From Corylus avellana (lineage: Eukaryota; Streptophyta; Magnoliopsida; Fagales; Betulaceae), in assembly GCF_901000735.1 (NCBI RefSeq), contig NC_081546.1, forward strand, positions 26,993,527-27,057,526: a stretch of 64,000 nucleotides of DNA, in the 5' to 3' direction. Under the pieces are notes generated by a model, which ran no database searches, was not told where the DNA came from, and worked only from the letters and a program-made list of their open reading frames with translations. Of the stretch, positions 43,483-56,440 are shown in pieces (the first letter of the stretch is position 1; every line of letters starts with the position of its first letter). A program made the translations under genes and the position numbers.

Positions 43483-46400
43483 TGTTAGAATATATTCTGA
43501 ATATATTTGATATCACTTAATTGCTGATTTGATATATTCAGAATATATTCTAAATATATTTGATATCACCTTAATTGCTGATTTATTTTTCTTGTATATT
43601 CTTTGATATTATTCTGTAATATTGTACATTAATTTCGTGATTGTATTTCCCTTTTTATCTGGCCATATTCAACTATAAATAGGCCTTTTTGTATACAGTT
43701 TAATATACATAGAAATACAATATTCAGTTTATCCCCACATTCTCTAATATTCTTTAGTTATTTTAACATGTCAGAACCAAGTTTTGGCATTGTCTAGAGA
43801 AGTAGGAAGTCAGTCCGTTCAAAGGCATTTTCGATCTTGTTTTGGTATAATTATTATACCAACAGGCTCAAAAAGGTCTGATCCATCCTGTGGAGTTATC
43901 AGATCAACATTCTAAAGTTCAACGCGCTGTCACGCGCCGCTAGAAGTTTCTGTGTCCCTATTCACGCGCCTCACGCGCCGCCCCAGTCAGCCGTTTTTTA
44001 GAAAATACATCCAGAATCTAGATCGGAGGCTACTGATCTACTGGTCTATAGAAAGAACGCGCCACCAAGAGACTGCACGCGCCTCCACGCGCCGCCACAA
44101 CCTTCTGTGGAATTTTTTCACTGCCGCACGCGCCGTACCGGCCACCACGCGCCACCCCTGTCAGCCGGTTTCAGAAACAAATCTCAGATTCGTGATCGGA
44201 GGCTGCCGATCTGTGGAACCATTTGGAGCACGCGCCGCCATCTTTTAAGTTGTCTTGTTGAGCTCATTTTTCTTACAGTACACTAGGCCACACTAGATTA
44301 TTCCTATTTTTTTGAGCTCACACACCTGCAGTAGACTCAGCCACACTAGATCTCAGCCCTCTTAAACCAAGCCTATACTCCTTACTATACACTCAGCCAC
44401 ACCAGATCCTAACCCTTAAAAACAAGCTCATATTCCCTATCATACACTCGACCACACTAGATTAATTCTCGCACCAGGCTCACAGAACCTATCCTACACC
44501 CAACCACACCGAATTATATTTTCCAAAAAAAAAAAAAAAAAGGCCGTACCTACTACCACTCTTCCAAATACCAAAGATATTACCCAACCTATCCCTGTTA
44601 TTCTCGATGGCTCCAATTACCTGGCTTGGTCCCAAAATATGAGTAGGTGGCTCAAAGGACATTGTCTTTGGGAGTATGTTTCTGGCGAAGAACTTAAACC
44701 TCTTGCTGGAAAAGAGGAACCCGCTGAGGCTTTTTCTACCCACCTCCGCATATGAAAAAGTATCCATTACAGGATTATCTCTTGGTTCTCCAACACTTGT
44801 ACCGTCTCCATTAGCATGACATTTGGCAATCTTGATAATGCCAAAGATGTCTGGGATATGTTAACTCAACGCTACAGCACTCCCGATCTTGCTCAGCGGT
44901 TTCAGATTGTGACAAAGCTTCATCGCATGCGCTTGGAACCAGGTCAGAGTATTACTAATTTTTATTCACAAATGACTTGTCTTTGGAATCAATTAGCACT
45001 GTGTGAGCCTAAGTGGAGGGATAAGGTTGATGCATCTAAGTACATCGCTTTTCGCGATAGCATGCGCCTAGCTGAGTTTCGTGCGGCAATTCGAGATGAG
45101 TTTGAGCATACTCGAGCTTCTCTTCTTCACCGCTCATCGCTGCCATCCTTGGAAAATGCTTTTAGTGAACTTGTGTCAGAAGAGACCCGATTCTCCACTA
45201 TGAAGTTACACACCTCTGAGATGGTCATGGCCACTGCATCCCGCAATACGTGTGCCCCTAATTCTATTCCTACTGGGTCTTCCTCATCTAATCGGAATAT
45301 CTAGTGCCACTATTGTCAGAAATTTGGCCACAGGTATAGTGAATGCAGAAAAAGGCTTTATCGTGGGAATCATCGAGCTCCTAGTCATAAGGCTGCTGCG
45401 GTCGCTCATACTGATACATCAGATATGTCTTACACCGATGTTGCACCCCAACCCAGTACCCTTTCTCCTGCAGAAATCGAAGCTCTCATTCATCAGGTTT
45501 TATCTAAGTCCAATCTTAATACCGTCATGTCCACCACACCAGGTAATTCGTCTTGGTATATTGACGCTGCTTGTTGTAATCACATGACACCAAATTCTTC
45601 CATATTTTCCTCAAAATCTATGTTACCTAAGCCTACCACCATTTACACCGCTAATGGTTCTCATCTTGCTGTTAGTCACATCGGGTCTGTTTCTACTCAT
45701 CAATTATCTATGTCTGATACATACTTGGTGCCTAATCTCTCGTTAAATCTTTTATCTGTTGGTCAACTTTGTGAACTTACACTTTTCTAATCGAGGTTGT
45801 GATGTGCATGATCCACAGACGGGATAGCTAATTGGGACCGCCCGTAAGATTGGATATCTGTTTGAGCTTTCATCACTCCATCTTCCTCCTGCTGTATCTG
45901 CTGCCACTCCATCTCGGTCTCCCTCTACCACCCTTAGTTTATGGCACTCTCGTTTAGAACATGCATCTATTTCTCGTATTCATTCTTTAGCTACAAATGG
46001 TCAGTTAGGGTTTGTTGAGTCTGAGTCATTTGATTGTGTTGCATGTCAACTTGGAAAACAAAGTGCTTTACCTTTTAATAATAGTGCCTCTATTTCGTCT
46101 GCTCCCTTTGATTTGGTGCATATTGATATATGGGGCCCTGCACCAATTCCCACCATAGGTGGATCCCGCTATTTTGTAATTTTTGTGGATGATTATTCTC
46201 GATACACATGGCTTTATCTTTTACAAAATCAGTCTGAACTTCCAAAAATTTACTCTGAATTTCAACGGATGGTTCAAACCCAATTTTCCCGAAACATCAA
46301 AATTTTTCGTTCTGATAATGCTATGGAATATCGTGAATCTACCTTCCTTGCTACCCTGAAACAAAATGGTACCCTTCCCCATCGCTCATGCCCAAATACT

Positions 46401-48848
46401 TCTCAACAAAATGGTCGTGCTAAACGTAAACACAGGCACATCTTAGACACTGTTAGGGCTTTGCTCCTCTCTGCTTCTATCCCTGAACACTTTTGGGGAG
46501 AAGCCGCTCTTACAGCTATTTATACAATTAATAGGGTCCCATCTCCCACTACCTCAAATAGGTCTCCCTATGAACTCCTGCATGGTTCTCCTCCTGATTA
46601 CCAATCCCTCCGCACCTTTGGTTGTGTTTGTTTTGTGCTTCTTCCACCCCATGAACGAACAAAATTAAAACCTCATTCTCACCTATGTTCTTTTCTTAGG
46701 TATGGCATTGAACACAAAGGATATCGTTGTTATGATCCTATTTCCAAACGGCTCCGCATCTCACGGCATGTCACTTTTTGGGAACATAGGTTCTTTAGTG
46801 ATATGGTGTCTTTTCCTACTAGTCCCTCTAGTGATTCCCCTATCTTCACTAATGTCTCATTTGATTTGCTTCCTGACACTACTAATCTTGATGTAGGGAT
46901 GACAAGCTCTCCAGACGACATTCCGACGGTCGACCCCAATGACTCTGCCCCGCCTGTTGATCCATCTACTCTTGAGCCAGCTCCCTCTGTCCCTCATCGT
47001 TCTACTCGGGTAACATCTCTTCCTTCCCATCTTCATGATTATCACTGTTATTCTGCTTTTGCCACTCTACATGAACCTCACTCCTTCCGTGAGGCTCATA
47101 CTAACCCTCTTTGGCAGAATGTTATGTCTGAAGAACTTACTGCCCTTTCCAAAACCCATACTTGGGACTTAATTGATTTACCTCTAGGCAAAACTGCGGT
47201 AGGGTGCAAATGGGTATACAAGATTAAGACAAAATCTGATGGGTCTATTGAGCGATACAAGGCACGTTTTGTGGCAAAGGTGTTCAATCAGGAGTATGGT
47301 ATTGATTATGAGGAGACTTTTGCGCCGGTGGCTCGCCTTACTTCTGTTCAATCCCTCCTTGTTGTGGCTTCTGTGCGTCGTTGGGATCTTTTTCAAATGG
47401 ATGTGAAAAACTCATTCCTCAATGGTGATCTTAGTGAGGAAGTTTATATGCAGCCTCCTCCTGGATACGATCATCCGCCACACAAGGTTTGCCGACTTCG
47501 CCGGGCATTGTATGGTCTAAAACAGGCCCCACGGGCTTGGTTTGCCAAATTCAGTTCCACTATTGCGCAAATTGGGTTTGTTTCTAGCCCCTATGACTCT
47601 GCGCTTTTTATTCGGCGATCTAATGCTGGTCTCATTCTACTCTTACTAAATGTTGATGATATGATCATTACCGGAGATGATACTGTCGGTATTCATAACC
47701 TTCAACAATTCTTGAGTCAACAATTTGAAATGAAGGATTTGGGTTTTCTCAACAACTTTCTTGGATTGGAAGTATCTTCTAATCCAAATGGTTACTATCT
47801 CTCTCAATCCAAATATGCCTCAGATCTTCCCTCATGAGCTGGCCTTACCAATTGCAAAATTGTTGATAGCCCTCTAGAGACAAATGTCAAACTTCGTGCC
47901 ACTGATGGTGAACTACTTTCTGATGCCACTCTCTATCGACAGTTGGTTGGAAGTCTCATCTATCTTACTATGACACGACCGGATCTTGCCTATGCAGTCC
48001 ATCTTGTTAGTCAATTTATGACCGCGCCACGCTCTGTTCATTATGCGGCTGTTCTTCGCATCCTTCGCTACATGAAGGGCACTTTGTTTCATGGTTTGCA
48101 TTTCTCTTCTCACTCATCATTAGACTTACATGTATATTCAGATGTTGATTGGGCAGGTGATCCCATTGATCGTCGTTCCACCACGGGTTATTGTTTCTTA
48201 CTTGGTGATTCTCTCATCTCTTGGCCTAGCAAGAAACAATCTGTTGTTGCCCGCTCTAGCACTGAAGCTGAGTATCATGCTCTTGCTGACACCACCTCTG
48301 AGCTCCTCTGGCTCCGTTGGCTCCTACATGATATGAGTGTTTCTCAGACCTCCAGTTCTCCTATCTTTTGTGACAATCGAAGTGCGATTCAGATTGCGCA
48401 TAATGATGTATTTCATGAACGTACTAAACACATTGAGATCGACTGTCATTTTGTACGCCATCATCTTTTGCAGGGGACTCTCCGTCTCTATCCTATTGCT
48501 TCCGCTGATCAGTTGGCTGATGTGTTCACCAAAGCACATCCACCTGGACGGTTTCATGATCTTGTTTCCAAACTCAAGTTGGTATCTACATTACCACCTT
48601 GAGTTTGAGGGGGGATGTTAGAATATATTCAGAATATATTTGATATCACCTTAATTGCTGATTTATTTTCCCTGTATATTCTTTGATATTATTCTGTAAT
48701 ATTGTACATTAATTCCGTGATTGTATTTCCCTTTTTATCTAGCCATATTCAACTATAAATAGGCCTCTTTGTATACAGTTTAATATACACAGAAATACAA
48801 TATTCAATTTATCCCTACATTCTCTAGTATTCTTTAGTTATTTTAACA
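43483..48848 (+). mobile_element. Ty1/copia retrotransposon 3 (in TNL C intron 2)
   Basis: 5' LTR 43483-43768 (286 bp) and 3' LTR 48616-48848 (233 bp) both begin TGTTAGAATATATTC and end TTTTAACA. The 5' LTR has an extra 53-bp tandem copy of its first segment. Polypurine tract GAGGGGGGA at 48607-48615. The primer site after 43768 (TGTCAGAACC) is degenerate. Related to Copia 1/2 but a different subfamily. Flanking 5-mers do not match (ttaag left, gggaa right), so no target duplication is visible. Confidence 0.93.
44543..48602 (+). pseudogene. Copia 3 gag-pol, defective
   Basis: gag: VILDGSNYLAWSQNM, the UBN2-like ORF 44816-45304 (MRLEPGQSITNFYSQM, RASLLHRSSLPSLENAF), zinc knuckle CHYCQKFGHRYSEC near 45305. 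Protease region SSWYIDAACCNHMT. The ORF 46113-47837 covers integrase (YFVIFVDDYSRYTWLYLL, IKIFRSDNAMEY) and RT (GCKWVYKIKTKSDG, EETFAPVARL, LNVDDMIITGDD; the YVDD Tyr is Asn). The ORF 47943-48602 is RNase H (DWAGDPIDRRSTTGYCFLLG, KHIEIDCHFV, SADQLADVFTK). The gag start codon is missing. Stops occur at about 44754, 45301, 45832 and 47836, and there is a frameshift near 45785. Confidence 0.9.
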
Positions 48849-49012
48849 GGGAACTAAAAGAAGAAGAGAAAGAGGATAACGATCGAAAAGGAAAAGGCTA
48901 ATTGGAAGGCCATGGAAGAAGTCATTTCTTTTTTTTTTTTAGAGAAAATTGGGGAATCTCTAGCTCCCTAGCTAAGTTAAATAGAGAAATCGATGCAGCA
49001 TTTTTCCTCTGA
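48849..49012 (-). pseudogene. TNL 5' remnant (promoter and first codons)
   Basis: Minus strand: a promoter-like TCTCTATTTAACTTAGC, then ATGGCCTTCCAA (MAFQ, ATG at 48913) and a Phe/Leu-rich stretch to the copia border at 48848. This matches the starts of A, B and the inverted TIR gene, not intron sequence. TNL C intron 2 resumes at 49013. It is the start of a further TNL, cut by the copia. Confidence 0.65.
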
Positions 49013-49190
49013 AATTAAATTCATTCTACTTATTTGATTATTTTATTTAGCCTATATGTATGTATCCATATACATATATTTTCATGTAACTTTTCAGCCT
49101 TTTTTATGCAAAAAAAAAAAAAAAAAGTTGAACATCTCATGAAAAAGAAACAAATGTAAAATTAAAAGGGATTTTTAACATAATTCTTAC

Positions 49191-50289
49191 CGTATTTCTT
49201 TCTAGGACATTACGGACATCTTCATGAAACCATAATCTACTGTGTTTGCTAGGTTCCTTGGGTGATTCTTGTCGAACAATTTCTTTACCCATTTCTCACA
49301 CCAAGTCATGCATCACCAATGATCCACAAGATTGAGTTATCAAGCACTTATCCTTTAGCTCTTCGATGCCGCTATATGAGTGAAAACCACAACTATCTAG
49401 TACTTTTGTGACATATTCTACATTCCCTCGTTTGAAGAAACATGCGATATCAAGAAAAATATTCTTTGCATTTTCATCCAATCCATCAAAACTTATTTTA
49501 AGTCTTTTTTGAATATCATGGTGAGGAATTCTTTTATACTCCTCCAATTTACTTTTCCAATAAAGTATATCTCTTCCTTTTAAAGTTGATCCTAGCACTG
49601 TTAAAGCTAGTGGCAATCCTCTAGCATAACATACTGCATATTTTGTGACTTCTACATAATCATCATTAGGTTTGTCTCTATTGAAGGCATGCCAACTAAA
49701 GAGCTGAAGGGATTTGTAACAATCCAATTCCTTTACCTCGTAGGCTAAAACTTGATGCTTAATTAGTAAATGTTTATCTCTAGTTGTTATGATGATTCTA
49801 CTTCCTAAGCCAAACCAATCGCCTTTTCCAACAATCTTTTCAAATTGGTCTAAATGATCCACGTCATCAAGAATTAGAAGTATTTTTTTTAGGCGAAGCC
49901 TCTATTCTATCAAAGTAATTCCTTGATCAACATTGTCAACCATTTGACTTAAACCTCCTAGGATTTTAGAAAGAAGTTTATTTTGCAAATGGATTAGACC
50001 GTCCTTTCGACCGGAAGTTTCTCTAACATTTTGAAGAAAAATACTACATTCAAACTGAGAAGCAATTGAGTTGTAGATAGCTTTGGTGATAGTTGTCTTA
50101 CCAATTCCACCAGTTCCAAAGATCCCTATTGTGCATGTACGGTCATTTTTCTCCATATCTAAAAGCGACTTCACATCTTGTACACAAGACTTTATTTCAA
50201 CTAGATACTTAGCATCTTGAAAGTATGTCTTGTTTACTAATATCGAATTCACCCATTCAATGATTTCGTGAATAAATAGAGATTCATTC
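49191..50289 (-). pseudogene. TNL C exon 2: NB-ARC domain
   Basis: Acceptor GGTAG/GAATGAATC at 50289, donor at 49191. Reads VNSILVNKTYFQDAKYLVEI, P-loop GTGGIGKTTITKAIYN (intact), FLQNVRETSGRKDGLIHLQN, LILDDVDHLDQF (kinase-2), GLGSRIIITTRDKHLLI (RNBS-B), YARGLPLALTVLGS, LKISFDGLDENAKNIFLDIA, CFFKRG and LVMHDLV (MHD). Only two nonsense codons are seen (after GITLIE, about 49901; after MHDLV, about 49293), so it is far better preserved than in A and B. Confidence 0.88.
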
Positions 50290-51169
50290 CTACCAATTCA
50301 AAAAGATAACAAAACATCAAATGAGATACTTTCACATTTACAAGAAACAATGATTTATTTTTTTGTTTCTCTCCTTAAGCAATGACAATGTTTGCCTATG
50401 AATTATGCTCTAAGGGATAATATTGCCCTCCCTAAATCCCAATCCTTCTACTGACTAGAAGTCCTCCCCTTATTAGACAAATATTTTTCATAGTCTTTAT
50501 ATGAATTGTTAAACTTTTTTTTTTTTTCCTCATTCCCAAATGCAGTTTTCCTTTGTTGACACTTGTCAAGATCGAGTATGTTTTGCATTATACTCTAGAA
50601 CCAGTTGATACTAAAAACCAATTTAAAATTAAACCATACACATCTGAATTCCATGGCTTTTTTTTTTTAATAAGTAAACAAAATATTTGATGTTAAAATG
50701 ACTAATTTTCAAAATAAGATCTCAATTAAGAAAATGAAAGTTTTAACGAATTTATAATTATTTCAAATAAGATACAAAAATGAACAGTAAATTTTTTTTT
50801 TAAAAAAAAAAATTAAACTTTTGCAAAATAACAGTAGGAATTATGTATTAAACACGTAGGACTAGAATGAAGAGTTAGTGGTACAAAAACTACATATACC
50901 GCAACAATTAATTGAAAGTTCATTTTCAATTATTAGGTTATGAATAGCTTATACTGTCTAAAAAAAGAACCATTGAGTGTAATTCTTGAACAAAAATTAG
51001 TAAAGAGGTTAATTATAAGTCCTTTAAGATAATTTTATTGACATTTTTAAACATAAAAATGTTCTACGTGTACTTCACATGCATGAAATTGAAAGATATT
51101 CCTAGACAAAGTAGAAGAAAAAAAAAAAACGACATAGTAGTAAGAAGGCCTAAGAGTGGCTAGACTCAC
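50290..51169 (-). other. TNL C intron 1
   Basis: AT-rich sequence between the TIR and NB-ARC exons with poly-T tracts. GT is at 51169 and AG at 50290. Nothing coding. Confidence 0.65.
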
Positions 51170-51656
51170 CTGTTTTCCAAATGCTTCCCTGACAAATTGG
51201 CTACTTCTATTAGGGCTGTCTTCCACCTTTGCACCTTCATTTCTTGGTTTTTTAACCTTTCTTTATGTTTGATGAGTGCTTCTCCAACAATATTGGTTTG
51301 ATTCCGTATTATCGACGGATTTAGGTTGTAAAACAATGGTAGAAGATTTTGCCCCTTTGTTTTTCTACATTCGAGGATCTTCATTAGCTCCTCCAAGCAC
51401 CATCTGGATGATACATAATTTTTAGAGAATACAATTATTGAAATCTTTGACTCTTCAATGGCTTTGACAAGTGTAAGTGAAATTTCGTCTCCGCTTCTAA
51501 GATTGTCATCCATAAAGGTGTTAATTCCCTTTTGACGCAAAGCTGCCCATAGATGAGCAGTGAAATTGTTGCGAGTATCTTCGCCTCTAAAACTCAAGAA
51601 GACGTTATAAGTCATGGATGGGTGGAAGAGTAAGAAGAGGAGGCTCCCTAGAAGGC
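51170..51656 (-). pseudogene. TNL C exon 1: TIR domain
   Basis: The ancestral ATG (51656, MAF) is followed by TAG, and one base is missing before the TIR. The TIR frame itself is open from upstream and contains an internal Met at 51615 (MTYNVFLSFRGEDTRNNF). It continues AALRQKGINTFMDDNLRSGD, SIIVFSKNYVSSRWCLEEL (conserved Glu), LLPLFYNLNPSIIRNQ, LSGKHLENR, donor CAG/GTGAGT at 51170. The open frame reaches 51795. A TIR protein from the internal Met is possible. Confidence 0.8.
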
Positions 51657-54600
51657 CATGGAATAAATATTGAAGATAGGTGAAGAATTCAGAAATATGG
51701 ACTCTTTTTAAAGTTGAATAGAGAAGTCCATTTTCCACACGCGGATGTAAAATGGGCCACTTCCTGGCAAAACCTATGCCGCGTTGCATCATCATATATA
51801 TAACTACGCGTTGGTCAAAAGAATCAAAAAAAGATTGAGAAACTTCTTGGCAACTCTTTTACGGCGTCGTATGCATTATGCATTGAAGGAGACTGATTTT
51901 GGATGGTAAATTCATAAAATTGCTCAAAATACAGCAAGCCTGGTGCACTTGAACAAGTATGTCAACCAATACATGTCAATTAAGAGAATAATTTCTACGT
52001 GGTTCTAGCATAAATTCGTTATTTTGTGCATGCCCTTCAGTAATAGATTAACCCCTTAACTTAGTATAACTACTTAAGAAAAGAAAGTAAATATATCAAA
52101 TCACATCAAAATTTACTAGAAATTAAAAAATTTCACCTTATGTGAATGTAATCTAGTGTGTTTGTTTTGTCTTTTTCTAAAGTTGTACTAATTTAAGGTG
52201 TAAATCTCTCATTGGATGGTACAAAATGATGAGTTTGTGTCACAAACTCATGGAAGCTGCTCTCATCAAATATTAAACCTCATTTCTAACCAAATAACAA
52301 TTAAAACTCTACTAGATATTCAAATGAAATGAAAATAATTTATTTCATGATCCAACTTTTATTTTGTTGTATTATATATATTCACATTATTTAAAAAATT
52401 TAAATGATATGATGACATATTGATCACCGTGAGATATATATATATCAAGGATATAAATATAAATATGAATATGAAATGTTGAAGATACTTCAATTGGAAC
52501 CATAAATTCAAGAATATACATAATGAAAATAGGATATATGAAAATAAGTACTTACGAAAAAATGATGCTGTAAAATTAGCTCGAAGAAGCTTTCATTGAA
52601 TGAAACATTCTGTAATACATGGATGAAATTATGATATTCATATTGTAAGATTTCACTGATGATCAGAGAGAGAAGAGAAAAAAGTGTTCTGAAATCCAGA
52701 AGAACCGAATTGCTAATACATGAGCGAAGGATGCTATAAAAAGAAAGATAAAAAGTTGAACACTATAGATGAACAGTGACTTGTTAGGATAAACAGTGAC
52801 GAATAGTATTGTACAGTTCTGGCCAACATGAACAGTGCTGAACAGTAATGACCGCCAAAACAGTGACGAATAGTGCTTGCTGTATTTGGGCTTTTCAAAC
52901 TTCAATCTTCACCAAGATTGTAAGGGTCTTGGACTTCTTGGTAAAGAGACTGTACTTGGTTTGTTGAAGAGGAGGACGAAGCTGGGCTTTGTTCTCCTTG
53001 ATCCTATATATATATAATATGAATTAAAAAAATCCCTAATCTACATGTTCACACTCATTATTAATATATTTTTGTTACAACGCTCATTATTGGGCACCAT
53101 TACATGAATATTCAACTTTTGAAGTCTGGTAATAAATGACAAATTACTTCAAATTGGGTTAATGAATATTCACTTGGTAGGTGAAAATGAGTGATTTGAA
53201 GCATAGGATTTACACTTGTACCAAATAAATCATTGGGATATCAAAATTACCATGAATATGGTCCATGCGTCCATATTCATATGGTAGATGGAAACCATCA
53301 AGCCTCCATATCAACTCCTCTCTTCGCATGATTCATGGTCAAAGTAGCTAACAACCTTGTTGTCTAGTGAGACAAAGCCACAACAATTTAAAAGGCCACT
53401 ACCTTATTGAGGCCGACACCTTATAAAGGTTTTTTGTTTTTTTTTTTGGGTGGTGGGTTGATGACATGGTGAAGAGTAATGCTATGTATCCAATTTTTAT
53501 AAAGAAAAAACATTTCATTATGTTAGAGAATAGCAATGTGGGACAAAACCCCACTTATATAGAAAGACGGAGAGAGGGACTCCCATTTATGAGCAATAGT
53601 CAAATTGTAATTAGAGTAAACCACACGATGTGCATTATAATTCTAAAATGAAAGTGTTAACCACACAATCTGCATTATAATTCAAAAATAATAGTCAAAT
53701 TGTACTTAGAGTAAACATATATATTGCCCTAAAACTACCACTTCATTCTCAATGTCATCTTCCCAATCACCAATTGTGTCGATGTCATATTAAACTATCA
53801 AAAAAATGTCAATGTTCACCTCAAGGCCAACAAAAATATGCAAATGACCTTAAACAAATTTCAATAAGACAAAAGTATTCTTATAAATTTGAAAAAAAAA
53901 AAAAAAACAAAAACAAAAACAAAAAGTAGTCAAAAGATAACTATTTTGTAAGAAAAAAAGTTGACCAAACATTTTGAAAGTCAAAAGATTACTCTTTTGT
54001 ATGTCTCCTTTCCCTTCTGTTTGTTGTTTCAACTCTTTAACAGTACCTTCCAAGCTGCAATGAAATATTTTTTGTTTAAGTGCTCCATTTCATGAGTTTG
54101 AAGTGAATTGTCAACTTTTCACTTCTCCTTCCCATTTATTTCAACCAAGAGTTTTCAAAGTAGTTCTAAGGTCCTTATTCACACTACCAAGGTCAATCTA
54201 TATATTAATTAAGCCAACTCTTATATTGTTCACAAATTTTGGGGCTTTCCTTGAGAAAAGTACTCTCTCTTTTAACTTGGTCTGCAACATCATATCTTCT
54301 AAAGACACTCAAATAAATATAAAACCCAACCTTAGCAAAACATAAATACATAGGTAATTATCATGAAAACAAAGGCTAGAGTTTAGTGTTTTTACCATTG
54401 AGTTGAACTTTTCTCTTCTTGAATCAAGTCTTCAAAAAAGATCCCCCATTTTAGATCTCTCTTTCTCGCTAATTAAGATGCTGGGTGCGAGCAAAATGGG
54501 GTTGGTCTTTAGGCTTTTTGGGCCTTTTTATAGAGTTTTTCCTGCAATCTCTTAGTTTTGGACTTGTTATTTTTGCATTTTTCACAAGTTTGCTTATAAA

Positions 54601-54902
54601 TGGTCCAAATTCTATAATTTGAGAATTCACAATTTATTTAAAATTGTAGACCCTTTTCGAAAATTGGACTGTTAAATAGAAGCCAAGAACTGGGCCAACG
54701 TTCAGACAGTTAGCCCACACAAATTACAATAACCCAATAACTTCATAAACCCACAAAACAAACACCCATTCGAAGACACGTGCCAAACAGATTATTGGAT
54801 TTCAACAAAGAACCACAGGACAGAACAATAAAGCCTACCTTTTTTTTTCAATTTCCCATGAACTCCACTAGAGGATTCCTCGGATCCTATTACCCTGAGA
54901 TG

Positions 54903-54934
<32 letters not shown>

Positions 54935-55250
54935 GGTAAAATAATAAATATTAGGTAATCATATATGATACAAAAATTTAAGTGGTTTGACTTAATAAAT
55001 ATATATTTATTGGGGAAAATAATTCGAAAAAAAATTTACTATCAAAAGATGAGTACAAGAAAAAGAAAAACACTAAGAACTCAAAAGTTTTAATACACCA
55101 AATTCTCACTCTCTAAATGAATTATTCGACAAAGAAAAAAAAACAAAAAAACCTTTTCTTTTAAGTGCTCATGCGGCACACAGCGGCTACGTGGCTTTGC
55201 TGCCTTTTCTCTCTTTGCAAAGGACTAAAACCAAGTCCTTTTATAAGGCA
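51657..55250. other. Long spacer, no confident gene
   Basis: After the TNL C upstream region (TATA-like sequence near 51700), I see AT-rich DNA. It has a degenerate ACAGTGACGAATAGTG-type short repeat at 52780-52880, of the kind seen in LTRs, and poly-A tracts near 53890 and 54900. Small ORFs at 53466 and 54103 have no recognisable domains. Confidence 0.4.
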
Positions 55251-56440
55251 TTAGGTGGGTGTCAAAGAGCCAATACAGCACCTATCGGAGAAATCTCCAA
55301 GAGCCAAGAGAAATCCCAATACGCGTGGGACTAGCATTCCAACTCCAACCAGGAGAATGACACCAAAAGTTCGGGCCCACCATGACTTTCTTGGTGAAAT
55401 ACAAGGCACGCATAACATGGACTTCATTCCTTCCCGTTGTGTTCTCCTTCTTCGTCGGAAAATATTGAACCTGACACCAATCCCAACCCCAATACTAACC
55501 CCACGACAACCATGACAGCTCGAGCGAAGTGGACGAGCCTTTACCCGTTCTTTGTCTTTTCTCATGATTTTTTCCTTTGACCGATGCTCTTGGATATTGT
55601 CTGTCCCCGACAATCCGATGCCAAAGTCTCCACAGTGCCTCTTTTGACTTGGGCAATAATTGTTTTCCAAGTGATCATCAGAGCTGTGGTCCTCATGGTG
55701 TCTCTCGGTAACTTGAATACCATCCATTAAAGGTACTGAATTTTCAATAGCTGGTACATCCACATGGTCATCACCATCCTTAAGGAGCACACCTTGAACC
55801 TGAGGATTCAGCATCTGATCTATGGCTTTCTCTTTATACATGCGTATACTCCGCAACTTTTGAAGAACGCCAAACCTGTAGATTGCCAAATTTGGAACTT
55901 AACTCGCACATTGTCCCCGTTTAGCTCATTAAGTTTTGGAATGTGGTACTGGAGCCATAAATGATCCGAGTCTGACAAATATAATTTTTTGACTTCAGAA
56001 TGCCTTGACAATCCATTGATGATGTCAACCTCACAAAGAATTGGAAGGGGTATTTGAGGTTCATCATTTATTCCAATAACATCACCGAGAACTATACCTG
56101 TGATCTCCTTATCCAAACACGAAGCCTCGGTAATATCTATTTCACATATGTCACTGCTTGAAGTCTGTATTTGATGACTGAATCAGTTTGGAATCTTATT
56201 TTCCGAAAATATAATATATAGTCTTCAAGATTCCCCTGTTGCACGGATATTATAAACTTTCAGCAATACAAACTACAAAAGCACAAATAAATACCTATGT
56301 CACAGAAAGACAAGTACCTTTAACAGATAAAAAAAATTTCCACTTCATTTTCCATATTCCCGAGCAGTTTATGGACACGTAAATACAAATTGCTATCCCT
56401 AGTTCGGACATAATTTTCCTGTAAATTGAGTCTGAAGAAT
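55251..56440 (-). pseudogene. TNL fragment E: LRR end and C-JID exon
   Basis: Minus strand: the last LRR codons (LRVHKLLGNMENEVEIFF, about 56390-56320), a donor GTACTTG, then after CAG at about 56246 SENKIPN*FSHQ (the usual Trp is TGA), SSDICEIDITEASCLDKEIT, GIVLGDVIGINDEPQIP, CEVDIINGLSRHSEVKK, LSDSDHLWLQYHIPKLNELN and VRVKFQIWQSTGLAFFKSCG. This is a full C-JID pattern. After a frameshift near 55850 the tail (212-residue ORF) has a Lys/Arg-rich part and a hydrophobic segment TFGVILLVGVGMLVP at the end. No TIR, NB-ARC or main LRR lies nearby. Confidence 0.78.

Larger units (their letters stand above)
40750..51656 (-). pseudogene. TNL pseudogene C
   Basis: Third TNL, more diverged from A and B. 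E1 TIR is 51656-51170, E2 NB-ARC 50289-49191, E3 42011-41739, E4 LRR about 41655-40750 (truncated). No C-JID exon was found. Intron 2 is blown up to about 7 kb by a MITE, a copia element and a foreign TNL 5' fragment. Defects: TAG at codon 4 (MAF*GAS), a 1-nt deletion before the TIR, TAG after TLIE and TGA after HDLV in NB-ARC, a frameshift near 41280 in the LRRs, and loss of the 3' end. It could only give partial products, such as the TIR ORF. Confidence 0.9.
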
